From: Methylobacterium soli
GTDB lineage: Bacteria; Pseudomonadota; Alphaproteobacteria; Rhizobiales; Beijerinckiaceae
Direction of reading: 5' to 3'
Length of the DNA: 64,000 bases
NCBI RefSeq assembly: GCF_008806385.1
Contig: NZ_VZZK01000030.1
Coordinates: 1 to 64,000 of the forward strand
This document shows, one piece after another, positions 7,858-15,425 of the stretch (the stretch's first letter is position 1; each line of letters starts with the position of its first letter). Below the pieces are notes generated by a model. That model was not told where the DNA came from, made no database searches, and saw nothing but the letters and a program-made list of their open reading frames with translations. Made by a program: the position numbers and the translations under genes.

Positions 7858-8066
7858 GCAAATCTGGAGGGTCTCAATGCGCGATAGCTCGGTTCTGGGC
7901 GTTGTCCGAATCCGGAGTCGGCCGGGAGCGATTGGACCACCTTGTCGCATCGACGAGAACCGGGCATGGTCCTTCCATCAACCCTAGGTCGGGTGCTTTT
8001 TCGATCCGCGCCGCCGAATCCCGACGATCGCCTCGGACCAGCCCTTCTGGCTCGCATCAACCTGAC

Positions 8067-8393
8067 GTGATCGTCTCGTTTGAAACCTCCGCCCTGCGCG
8101 CGTTGTGCGCCAGCTTGGACGCCGCCGAGCGCGAGCTCGGGGCGGACGATGCGCGCTCGCTCAACACGATTCTGTCAGACATCGAGGCTTTGGATACCGC
8201 GAATGAGTTCCTGGAACTAGCGATGGACGATGCTAGAGTCTTGTCGAGCAACGCCATCGAGGTGGCCGTGGGACGCGAACATCGTGCGATCCTCGTACCA
8301 GTCGGCGTGCGCTATCGAATACAACCCGATGGGAGCCCCGATTGGTCAACCGTCAGATATCTCAAGCTGACGGCCTTGCCGCCGCGCCGATGA
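8067..8393 (+). CDS. HigB-like (killer-suppression type) toxin-antitoxin protein
   Basis: 108 residues from GTG 8067 (VIVSFETSALRALCAS). A longer in-frame start at 7902 has no homologous character. The order of elements (N-terminal FETSALRAL, a central L-x-x-I-E-A-L-D-T-A-N-E helix, RAILVPVGVRYRIQ, and the end DWSTVRYLKL) matches the RelE/HigB-like proteins often annotated as killer suppression protein. Its stop overlaps the next start as ATGA at 8390-8393, and that partner carries an HTH-like segment and an ImmA/IrrE peptidase. This gene order is the usual toxin-first HigBA order. Toxicity is inferred. Confidence 0.65.
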   Translation: MIVSFETSALRALCASLDAAERELGADDARSLNTILSDIEALDTANEFLELAMDDARVLSSNAIEVAVGREHRAILVPVGVRYRIQPDGSPDWSTVRYLKLTALPPRR

Positions 8394-9499
8394 TTCACGA
8401 GCCTGCCTTGGACCGCGACTGGTTTTCGAAGCCCGCCGATTCGCTGCTGGCCATGATGCAGCGCAAGCGGCTAGCCCCCTCCGATGTCGCGCGGGACTTG
8501 CCGGGCGGCCTCGCCACGCTCCGCGGCCTGCTGGCAGGCCACGTCGCGATCGACGAAGCGGTCGCCGGGGGGCTCGCTGCCACCTTGGGCGGCACCACGA
8601 CGTTCTGGTTGCGCCGACAGGAGTTGTACGAGGCCTCCCTCGGGCGCGTGGTCGATGCAGTGCTAGCATCCGACGGTGACGCGTGGCTGGCAATGATTCC
8701 GGTGCCGACATCGACCGGACCTGCCACGCGCGGGCGAACGGCTGGCGACCGCCGTCGCGCCGACGTCGAGCGGCGCCTCGTGTTCTTCGACGTCAACGGC
8801 GCGGAAGCATGGTCCCGCCGCTACGGGACCTTGCGCTGCGAAACGCGTTTTTGGGAGTCCGCGGCCTTCGAGGTGCATCCGGGCGCCACGGCGATGTGGC
8901 TGCGGCAGGGTGAGCTTGAGGCGGCGCTGGTCTCGACGGACGCGTGGGATCCCGACGGCCTGAGTGCAGCGATCGGCGAAATCGTCGAGCTTAGCCGGAT
9001 TGGCCAGCCCGTTCGTTTCCTCCCTCGGCTCAGGGCGATGCTGGCTCGGTTCGGCGTCGCGCTCGTGGTCGTGAGAGCTCCCGAGGGCTGCCGGGCGAGC
9101 GGCGCCGCGCGGATGCTGTCCCCGATCAAGGCGATGGTTTTAGCGAGCTTTAGGCACCGCTCAGACGACCATTTCTGGTTCACGCTGCTGCACGAGATAG
9201 GCCACCTGCTCCTTCACGGGGGTCGCACGTTCATCGACGAGGAGGGTGCGAGCGACGACGAACTCGAACTCGAGGCGAATACATTTGCGGCCAACCACAT
9301 CATCCCGCATGACCGGCAACAGGAACTCGCGAGCCTCCGGCCTGACCACGAATCAGTCATCCGGTTCAGCCGCAAGCTGCGCGTGGCGCCGGGTTTAACG
9401 GTGGGCCAGATGCAGCATAGGGGCCTGATCCAGCGCAATTGGCTGAATAAGCTCCGACGGACATGGACCTGGGAGGAGATCAACCCGGCCCTGATCTAG
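8390..9499 (+). CDS. HTH plus ImmA/IrrE-family metallopeptidase (HigA-like antitoxin)
   Basis: 369 residues starting at ATG 8390, which overlaps the previous stop. Residues ~15-75 (ADSLLAMMQRKRLAPSDVAR ... VAGGLAATLGGTTTFWLRRQ) form a HigA-like HTH. The C-terminal domain has the zinc motif HEIGH at 268-272 in FTLLHEIGHLLLHGG and a third acidic ligand in ELELEANTFAANHIIP. Such proteins are antitoxins or regulators that may cleave a repressor (ImmA type). The TAG stop lies inside CTAG 9496-9499, which also encodes the stop of the convergent gene, so the two transcription units abut completely. Confidence 0.85.
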   Translation: MIHEPALDRDWFSKPADSLLAMMQRKRLAPSDVARDLPGGLATLRGLLAGHVAIDEAVAGGLAATLGGTTTFWLRRQELYEASLGRVVDAVLASDGDAWLAMIPVPTSTGPATRGRTAGDRRRADVERRLVFFDVNGAEAWSRRYGTLRCETRFWESAAFEVHPGATAMWLRQGELEAALVSTDAWDPDGLSAAIGEIVELSRIGQPVRFLPRLRAMLARFGVALVVVRAPEGCRASGAARMLSPIKAMVLASFRHRSDDHFWFTLLHEIGHLLLHGGRTFIDEEGASDDELELEANTFAANHIIPHDRQQELASLRPDHESVIRFSRKLRVAPGLTVGQMQHRGLIQRNWLNKLRRTWTWEEINPALI

Positions 9500-10407
9500 C
9501 CCTTGAAGTGCACGAACCTAGCTGGGCTCTTCTGCCAGTTGCAGAGCGCGTCCTCCATCACTGCCATCCCGACGCCGAGATCTCCATCCAGCGCGTCGAG
9601 GTCCGCCTGCAACCGATCGATCTTCGAAGGGGCGTCTCGCCGGCCATCGAGCAGGAGGCGGGCACCGTTCGCGGGGCCGGTGGCCCCTTCCAGGTACGCG
9701 GAGCCTGCCTCGATCGGGGCGATGCCGTACCGGCCGATCAGAGATAGGTAGTCGAACTTCGCGAGCCTTCCGAAGGTCGGGACGCGGAGGTCCCTATAGA
9801 GGGCATCGAAGATGGCGCGGGGATCGTTGCCTGTGCGCCTGACGACGTCGGCGTAAAAGCGGGCATGGCCGCCCGGCCCGATCCAGCGAACATAGGCGGC
9901 GACGACTGCCGCCATCGGCCGGTTCGAGTCAGGTCTGAGGCTTTCGTACTTCCTGTGGTTCCCGAACTTGCCGCCGATCGACATCCAATTCGCGGCGAGC
10001 CACGTCGCAAACGCCTCGGGATCCTCGCTCACCGTGACCCAATCCCATCGGCCCGTGCCAAGGCGGCCGTACACGTCTTGCAAGCGCCGCCAGCCACTGT
10101 CGGCCGGGCGCGCGAAATGGGTCATGAGAAAGATGAGCCATCCTGCCTCGTCCATGTCGCCTTGACGGACATGGTATGCGACGGCCCTTTCGGCGTCGAA
10201 GCTCGGATTGTTCGGGTTGGCCCGCTCCGCCGAGACGGGCTTTGCCTGCACCTGCCTGTAGTAGCTCTCGCGCCTCAGGCTCGCCACCAACTGCCATGCC
10301 AGGACGTCGAGGGCGCGGGGATCCGCCAGGCCGGGAAGCAGGCCGGTATGCGTTCGGAGAGCCTGGGTCAGGCGCGCGTGCTCGGAGGCCCAGCTCGGCC
10401 ACATCAA
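9496..10407 (-). CDS. alpha-glutamyl/putrescinyl thymine pyrophosphorylase clade 3-like protein
   Basis: 303 residues. Recognisable segments are GGKFGNHRKYESL (about 145-157), YVRWIGPGGHARFY, FGRLAKFDYLSLIGRYGIAP (212-231) and AYLEGATGPANGARLL (237-252). This order recalls the predicted aGPT-Pplase clade 3 family, described from phage base-hypermodification loci as derived from helix-hairpin-helix DNA glycosylases. I base this on memory of the pattern, not on a search. The start ATG overlaps the TGA of the upstream thymidylate synthase homologue (10404-10407), so the two are translationally coupled and presumably act together on a modified pyrimidine. Substrate and reaction unproven. Confidence 0.55.
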   Translation of the reverse strand: MMWPSWASEHARLTQALRTHTGLLPGLADPRALDVLAWQLVASLRRESYYRQVQAKPVSAERANPNNPSFDAERAVAYHVRQGDMDEAGWLIFLMTHFARPADSGWRRLQDVYGRLGTGRWDWVTVSEDPEAFATWLAANWMSIGGKFGNHRKYESLRPDSNRPMAAVVAAYVRWIGPGGHARFYADVVRRTGNDPRAIFDALYRDLRVPTFGRLAKFDYLSLIGRYGIAPIEAGSAYLEGATGPANGARLLLDGRRDAPSKIDRLQADLDALDGDLGVGMAVMEDALCNWQKSPARFVHFKG

Positions 10408-11423
10408 AGCTCTCTCCCCCTGATGAACCGCGCTTGGCGCGGCGCGGGCTGCCGCCTCGGCTTGTCGCGACGGCTATCGACGAAGATCCGAAAGGCTGGC
10501 GCGATGTCTGCCCTGAGCGCATTGAGCTTGGTCTCGTCTCCGGAGGCCCAGAACGCTTGCAGGAGACGGAGGAAATCGGCCCAATAGGGGGCCGGGGCCA
10601 TCTCGGCCGCCGAGAAGGGCTCGCCCGCGCGGATCCTGCCCTCCGCCGCGACCAGGGTCTCGGCGAGGTCGAACGGATCGCCGAGTGGCATTGGCGGCAT
10701 CTCGACCATCTTCTGATGGCCTTCCGTGACGTAGCCGCGGACCTCGTCGAGGTCCGGTTCGTAGATGTGCATGCTGCCCGCGTAGTGGAGGTACTCGCCC
10801 GGTTCCGCGCCCAAGCGCCTCGCCATCATCTCCTGAATCATTGTAAAGCAGAATACGTCGTGCGGGAGCCCCTTGTAGGCATCGTTAGACCGCATATTGG
10901 CGGAAAGATGCAAAAATCCTTCGCGCAGGAGGAACTGAAGACTGACGGTGCAAGGCACTTCGCGGTAGATGAAGCCCTCGTCCCGAGCGGCAGTGTAGTC
11001 GAGAGCAACGTCCTCCGCATTGAAGAGCTGTATGACGGCGCGCTTCGACGTCGGCTTCCATTCGAGGAGCTTCGTGACCTTGTCCAACTGGTCGAGTTTA
11101 GCCCGCATGGAGAAGATGCGGGGGCCATAGGCGCCAGGGACCCTGCCGTCGATCGCCTCCTTCTCGTATTCTGGGATGTAGGGCCGGATGAAATCCAGGT
11201 CGCCCGAGCCGGAGAGATACCAGAGAAACTCGGCGAGCGCGCTAAAAGGCTTGCCCCGGTTCTCGGAACGACTGAGGCGTGCCCGGGGCCTTCGAAGCCG
11301 GATCGCGGCCCCCAGGACTTCATGCGTCGAGCCGCGGGTGCCGGTGTTTGAATGGCCTGAGTCCAACAAGGATTGATACAGGTCGATCAGGATTTCATCC
11401 AAGCTGTCACCGCAGATTTCCAT
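10404..11423 (-). CDS. thymidylate synthase-family protein with dCMP-type active site
   Basis: 339 residues with the thymidylate synthase fold: catalytic-type Glu65 in EFLWYLSG, nucleophile Cys158 in EVPCTVSLQF, phosphate/substrate residues Arg178-Ser179-x-Asp181, and His219/Tyr221 in GSMHIYEPD. Aligned without gaps to E. coli ThyA, position Asn177, which selects dUMP, is Asp189 here (GLPHD instead of GLPFN). The same Asn-to-Asp change marks dCMP hydroxymethylases such as T4 gp42. The usual PCH after the nucleophile is PCT. It is therefore more likely a (d)CMP hydroxymethylase/methylase than the cell's ThyA. The downstream partner overlaps it. Confidence 0.8.
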   Translation of the reverse strand: MEICGDSLDEILIDLYQSLLDSGHSNTGTRGSTHEVLGAAIRLRRPRARLSRSENRGKPFSALAEFLWYLSGSGDLDFIRPYIPEYEKEAIDGRVPGAYGPRIFSMRAKLDQLDKVTKLLEWKPTSKRAVIQLFNAEDVALDYTAARDEGFIYREVPCTVSLQFLLREGFLHLSANMRSNDAYKGLPHDVFCFTMIQEMMARRLGAEPGEYLHYAGSMHIYEPDLDEVRGYVTEGHQKMVEMPPMPLGDPFDLAETLVAAEGRIRAGEPFSAAEMAPAPYWADFLRLLQAFWASGDETKLNALRADIAPAFRIFVDSRRDKPRRQPAPRQARFIRGREL

Positions 11424-11689
11424 TGGACGTCACCGCACGTACCCGGATCGAACGCGCAGTCGCTCCGGGATCAATCATAGACAGGCAGGACGCCCGATAT
11501 CGTCTCGCTTGACACTTCGCGCAAGCTTTCGTTCAGCGAGCCAAAGCCGGTGGCATCCGCTGGTAGAGATGAGAGCGGATGCTGGGTGCCCTGTCGTATC
11601 CGGCAAACTGGGAAGGTCTCCCGTTAAGGTGGGATGAAGGACGGACGTGCGGGAACACCCCGGCAATGTCGGCTTTGGAGCGATCACTT

Positions 11690-11815
11690 GATGTCCGCTG
11701 AAGGCGCAACTCAGGCCTACAAGCTGAGCTGCTGCAATGTTCGCTTCCGAGAAGTCGCTTGCGTAGACTGAATGGCCGAAATCGGCGCTAAGCGGAAGGT
11801 CTGCTTGCCCACCGT
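11690..11815 (-). repeat. dispersed intergenic repeat, copy R1
   Basis: On the minus strand this reads …GCAGACCTTCCGCTTAGCG…, then GGAAGCGAACATTGCAGCAG, ending near GTTGCGCC. It aligns with copies at 20731-20870, 44803-45000 and 55330-55485 over about 110-140 bases, with many substitutions. It occupies most of the 465-bp gap 11424-11888 between the TS-like gene and the next CDS. I see no convincing gene in the rest of that gap. Frames across the repeat give similar peptides in different copies only because the DNA is alike. Confidence 0.55.
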
Positions 11816-11888
11816 AGACCAACTTTTGCCTCGCCACTGAGTGGAAGAAATCTCGGGCCGCTGATGAGAGTGCGCGAACAACAAACCT

Positions 11889-12428
11889 TCAGGGCGTCCT
11901 CAGCAAACCCCGCCACAGCCTCCTGAAGAGGCCGGGCTTCGCGTTCTTGGTCCCTCGCGGCGGATCAGCGGCGGGCGCCTCGTCCAAGCGTCGGCCTCCG
12001 CCACGCCTGTAGCTTGAGGCTGCGCGCTCCGCAGGGTTAGAGGAGCGTCGGTCCACCTTGCTAGCCGGTTGCTTGAGGTGGTGCATGTCACTGGCCGGAT
12101 CGAAATAGGGCTGAGCCCAGTCCGCGACCTCGGCCTCCTCCACAAAGGCACGAAGTTCTTCTGCGCGCAGGCGCCAGCGGCGCTCTGGGGTTTCAGGGTT
12201 CCACTCGCGCCCGTGCGCTAAGACCGACAGCACAGCGCCAACTTCGATGTTGAAGGTCCGAGCAGCTCCGGGCTTGAGCACAGACAGGACGGTAAAGCCG
12301 TCCGAGCGACGCTCCATGACGCCTTGGTAGGCGACGTCGCGGATGGTCACGATGCGCCCTGCTTCGTCCCGCCCGAGCGTGCGGTAGGTTACCGCATCGA
12401 GGATGATGTGGGGCCCTGTGTAGGTCAC
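11889..12428 (-). CDS. hypothetical protein, 179 aa
   Basis: The start is GTG at 12426-12428 with AGGGA about 10 bases upstream. The first 100 residues look folded, with beta-rich stretches (HIILDAVTYRTLGRDEAGRI, GFTVLSVLKPGAARTFNIEV) and a tryptophan-containing helix (RRWRLRAEELRAFVEEAEVA). The last 60 are basic and disordered, ending FRRLWRGLLRTP, which could be a membrane- or nucleic-acid-binding amphipathic helix. I do not recognise the family. The gene is divergent from psuG with about 100 bp between the starts. Confidence 0.55.
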   Translation of the reverse strand: MTYTGPHIILDAVTYRTLGRDEAGRIVTIRDVAYQGVMERRSDGFTVLSVLKPGAARTFNIEVGAVLSVLAHGREWNPETPERRWRLRAEELRAFVEEAEVADWAQPYFDPASDMHHLKQPASKVDRRSSNPAERAASSYRRGGGRRLDEAPAADPPRGTKNAKPGLFRRLWRGLLRTP

Positions 12429-12526
12429 GGCTACTTCCCTGTGGAGGTTGCAGGTCCATCACGGACCCGCGGACGTTAGCTCGGGAGAAGCTACCTCATC
12501 CGGGCTGTCTCTGCGGAGCCACCGCC

Positions 12527-13474
12527 ATGCCTCACCCACTCATCGACCTCGCCCCGGATGTGCAGGCGCCCCTCGCCTCCCGCGCTCCCGTTGTGGCGCT
12601 CGAATCCACGATTATCATGCACGGCATGCCCTATCCGCAGAACGTCGAGACGGCGCGCGATGTGGAGGCCGTGGTGCGCCAGAACGGGGCAGTGCCAGCC
12701 ACCGTCGCGGTCATCGGCGGCCGCATCCGCGTCGGTTTGCCCGATGAAGTCCTGGACTGGCTCGGCACCGCAACGGACGTCCTGAAGCTGAGCCGGGCCG
12801 ATCTGCCCTGCGCCGGAGCGACCCGGCGGCACGGCTCCGCCACGGTCGCCGCAACCATGATCTGCGCGCACCTGGCCGGCATCCGAGTTTTCGCCACAGG
12901 CGGCATCGGCGGCGTCCATCGCGGCGTGGAGGCGACGCTCGACATCTTGGCAGACCTCGATGAACTCGCCCGCACGCCCGTGGCGGTCGTCTGCGCAGGT
13001 GCCAAGGCGATCCTCGATCTACCCCGCAGCCTGGAGTACCTGGAGACGCGCGGCGTCCCCGTCGTCAGCTACGGCACCGATCGCTTCCCCGCCTTCTGGA
13101 GCCGTGAAAGCGGACTCCCATCACCGCTGCGGCTCGACGCGCCGGAGGCGATCGCCGAGCTGGTGAGGACCAAGGAGGCGCTGGGCTTAGGCGGCGGGGT
13201 CCTCGTGGCGAACCCGGTGCCGCAGGCTGACGAGATCCCCGCCGCGGAGATCGCCGGGCTGATCGGGGAGGCCCTGGCCCAGGCTGATGAGGCCGGCGTC
13301 ACCGGAAAGGCGGTGAAGCCCTTTCTGCTCTCCCGCATCCTCGTGCTGACAAACAGGCACAGCCTTGCCCCCAAAATCGCCCTCGTGAAGAACAACGCGG
13401 CGCTCGCCGCTCGCCTCGCGGTGGCGCTCCACGATGCACCGAGCGGGCGGCCTCCCGACGCCGCTGCGGCATGA
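12527..13474 (+). CDS. psuG: pseudouridine-5'-phosphate glycosidase
   Basis: 315 residues covering the whole PsuG (YeiN) fold. Signature segments are VALESTIIMHGMPYPQN, CAGATRRHGSATVAATM, VFATGGIGGVHRG and ALVKNNAALAARLA. The enzyme reversibly cleaves pseudouridine 5'-phosphate into uracil and ribose 5-phosphate using a catalytic lysine and a Mn ion. GGAG lies 9 bases before the ATG. The usual partner, the pseudouridine kinase PsuK, is not adjacent; the next gene is a DUF1127 protein on the other strand. A kinase elsewhere in the genome would be needed for full pseudouridine use. Confidence 0.92.
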   Translation: MPHPLIDLAPDVQAPLASRAPVVALESTIIMHGMPYPQNVETARDVEAVVRQNGAVPATVAVIGGRIRVGLPDEVLDWLGTATDVLKLSRADLPCAGATRRHGSATVAATMICAHLAGIRVFATGGIGGVHRGVEATLDILADLDELARTPVAVVCAGAKAILDLPRSLEYLETRGVPVVSYGTDRFPAFWSRESGLPSPLRLDAPEAIAELVRTKEALGLGGGVLVANPVPQADEIPAAEIAGLIGEALAQADEAGVTGKAVKPFLLSRILVLTNRHSLAPKIALVKNNAALAARLAVALHDAPSGRPPDAAAA

Positions 13475-13547
13475 GCTGCTGCGGAGCTGTCGTCCGATGC
13501 TGCCCGATTGCTCGCCCAGATCGATTAAGCTGGACTGCGGGCGCCGC

Positions 13548-13697
13548 TCATCTCCAAAAGCGAGCGCAGTGCTCGGCCAACTCGTGGCGGCACAGTCCGA
13601 TGTCCTCGAGCAGGCGGTCATCGAGCGCCGCGAGTTCCTGATACGCCCTGCGCGGTTCGCGCCAGAGGTGAACGGCGGGGGTCATCGAGGTAAGCAT
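13548..13697 (-). CDS. DUF1127 small protein, 49 aa
   Basis: The frame is open to 13877, but homologous character begins at ATG 13695-13697, preceded by GGAG about 8 bases upstream. The product reads …LWREPRRAYQELAALDDRLLEDIGLCRHEL…, the arginine-rich DUF1127 domain: R-x-x-x-x-E-L-x-x-L-D-D-R-x-L-x-D-I-G. Short DUF1127 proteins in alphaproteobacteria are linked to RNA binding and to phosphate or carbon metabolism control. Here it lies alone next to the tRNA-Lys fragment. Likely real; precise role unknown. Confidence 0.75.
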   Translation of the reverse strand: MLTSMTPAVHLWREPRRAYQELAALDDRLLEDIGLCRHELAEHCARFWR

Positions 13698-14041
13698 GGT
13701 GTGATCTCCGGACCAGTGGCCGTAGAGATGCGCCGGGCGGACGGGCTGATCTGTGAAGCTGGTCACGCTGGCGCTCACCGGCTTCCTGAGCGATGCCGGC
13801 CAATCCTGTGGAGCGCCACCCGAGGCAGCCGGGCTCTCAGCTCTGCCGCGGCCTGCCTCCTCTCTGCAGGGCAGCACCCGGACGAAGGAATCGTCCTGCT
13901 AGGCCCTTTGACCGAGCGAGCCTCCGCAGAGGAAGAGGCTCATCGGGTAGGGGGGTGGTCCGCCGTTACCCGTAGCGTTACCCCCGTTAATGACCCGGCG
14001 CGGGCGCCGCTCGAAAACTGACGCTAAAGTGTTGGAAAGAT

Positions 14042-14089
14042 TGGTGAGCGCGCTGGGACTCGAACCCAGGACCTACAGATTAAAAGTCC
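14042..14089 (-). other. 3' portion of tRNA-Lys(UUU): attachment-site half
   Basis: On the minus strand the sequence runs from CTTTTAATC (anticodon loop, anticodon TTT) through the variable loop, a complete T-arm (GGGTTCGAGTCCC) and acceptor strand GCGCTCA to CCA at 14042-14044. Upstream of the anticodon loop no D-arm or 5' acceptor strand follows, so it is not a full tRNA. This is the classical footprint of integration at a tRNA gene, and an integrase gene starts 60 bp away. By orientation the element lies to the right, and the intact tRNA-Lys should be at its far end; I did not find it in this window. Confidence 0.7.
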
Positions 14090-14150
14090 AAAAAATCAGT
14101 TGGTCTTCCAACGGCTTATGGACGCCGTGTTGCAGTGGTGTTGCGGAGGT

Positions 14151-15308
14151 TCAGCTGAGCAGCCCGGCCTCAACGCCGGCTAGCATCGCGGCTTCGTCCT
14201 CTTGCGCCTCGAACAGATAGCCATACCTGTCCATGGTCTGCTGGATCGAAGCGTGTCCCATCAAGGTCTGAATCCGCTTTGGGTTGAGGCCCTGCTCAAT
14301 CCATAATGCTGCTGCGGCATGTCGTAGGGCATGCAGGCCATACTTCGCCGCAGACACCTTGGTCGCCCTCCCCTGCTCGTCCTTCCCGTCCTTCAGCACC
14401 GTGATGCCAGCCTCGACCTGGAGTGGCCAGAAAAACCGATGAAGGATGTTGGCGTGGCCCTGCACGGTGCCTGTCGTGGTCGGGAAGACGAGGCCGAGTG
14501 GGCCGTTGGGGCAAGCCAACCTCCAAGCCTTCAACTCGCGGAGCAGCGTTGGCGGCAGCGGGATATCTCTGATGCCCGCCTTGGACTTCGGCGGACCGAA
14601 GGCATTGAACCGGTCCACTCGACGGCGGACGTGAAGGACTCCGCGTTTCAGGTCCACGTCCTCCCACAAGAGCCCGCGCATCTCCGAGCCCCGTAGGCCA
14701 GCGAAGAGCAGCGTGAGGAGCATCGGCCGCGACCGCTCGGGTGTGATGTCGATGAGCGCCTTGAGCTCAGCCTTGGTCGGCATCAGGGGCCTCGTGTTCT
14801 CGCGGCTGGACCGCTTCACGGGCTTCGCGCTGCGGACGTTGTTGACGGTCACCAGCCCACGCCGCTGCGCCTCCGTTACAATGGAGGAGAGGCTGATGAG
14901 CACCCGCCTGCAGAGCTCGCGCGAGCGGCCGGCCACCAGCAGCTGATCCACGAACTCGTTCACCAGAGGCGCCGTCAGTCGGGAGAGTTTCACGGCACCA
15001 ATCCGGGGGGCAATGTGTAGCTCCACGTGCCCCCGATATTGCTCAATCGTTGTTCTCTCGAGCTTGTCCCGCTCGCATCGTTTGAGCCAGATTTCCGCCG
15101 CCTCAGCGACCGTCGGCGACACGCTGTCCGGAGTGTGCACGCCGGCCGCCACTTGGCTTTTGGCCTGCGTGAGAAAAGCGTCTGCCCCGCGCTTGGTAGG
15201 GAATTGCTTGAACCGGCGGGCCCCACCCCCGTCGGTGTAGCTGGCGAGCCAAACAACCTTCCCGCTCGGCAGCGTTCGCTTTCGGATTGTAGCCACCCGC
15301 ATCTCCAT
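14151..15308 (-). CDS. int: tyrosine-type site-specific integrase
   Basis: 385 residues with a phage-type N-terminal arm (MRVATIRKRTLPSGKVVWLA), a SAM-like core-binding domain (about 65-165) and a catalytic domain. Catalytic residues are visible: Arg in LLFAGLRGSEMRGL, the H-x-x-R box HALRHAAAALWIEQG, His in LMGHASIQQTMDRYGY and the nucleophilic Tyr in that same segment. It lies beside a tRNA-Lys 3' fragment, its probable attachment target, and heads the element extending to about 20.7 kb. The small HTH protein at 16170 may be its excisionase. Confidence 0.92.
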   Translation of the reverse strand: MEMRVATIRKRTLPSGKVVWLASYTDGGGARRFKQFPTKRGADAFLTQAKSQVAAGVHTPDSVSPTVAEAAEIWLKRCERDKLERTTIEQYRGHVELHIAPRIGAVKLSRLTAPLVNEFVDQLLVAGRSRELCRRVLISLSSIVTEAQRRGLVTVNNVRSAKPVKRSSRENTRPLMPTKAELKALIDITPERSRPMLLTLLFAGLRGSEMRGLLWEDVDLKRGVLHVRRRVDRFNAFGPPKSKAGIRDIPLPPTLLRELKAWRLACPNGPLGLVFPTTTGTVQGHANILHRFFWPLQVEAGITVLKDGKDEQGRATKVSAAKYGLHALRHAAAALWIEQGLNPKRIQTLMGHASIQQTMDRYGYLFEAQEDEAAMLAGVEAGLLS

Positions 15309-15425
15309 CGAAAAAGGACGCCGTTAAGCGCGTCCGTTGTACGGTAGCATGGAATTTCGGAGTCGGACTCAAAAAACCGGTTGACGCCGAAACAGAGTGA
15401 CGCTCATATTCTCGCATGGTGATGC

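Noticed and set aside
7048-7950. 300-codon open frame on the minus strand across the DHDPS remnant and IS5 fragment
   Set aside because: Only the part 7573-7800 is a real (transposase) sequence; the remainder is antisense to the DHDPS remnant and rich in Arg, His and Asp without homologous character.
10176-11351. 391-codon plus-strand frame over the TS-like gene
   Set aside because: Antisense shadow of a strongly supported thymidylate synthase-family gene; typical GC-rich opposite-frame artefact.
11475-11837. 120-codon minus-strand frame (FSEANIAAAQL)
   Set aside because: A similar peptide (FSEADIAAAQL) appears at 20.8 kb only because both lie in the dispersed repeat; other copies do not keep the frame.
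13990-14220. 76-codon plus-strand frame containing GLEPRTYRLKVQ
   Set aside because: It runs through the tRNA-Lys fragment; this peptide pattern is a well-known false translation of tRNA sequence.
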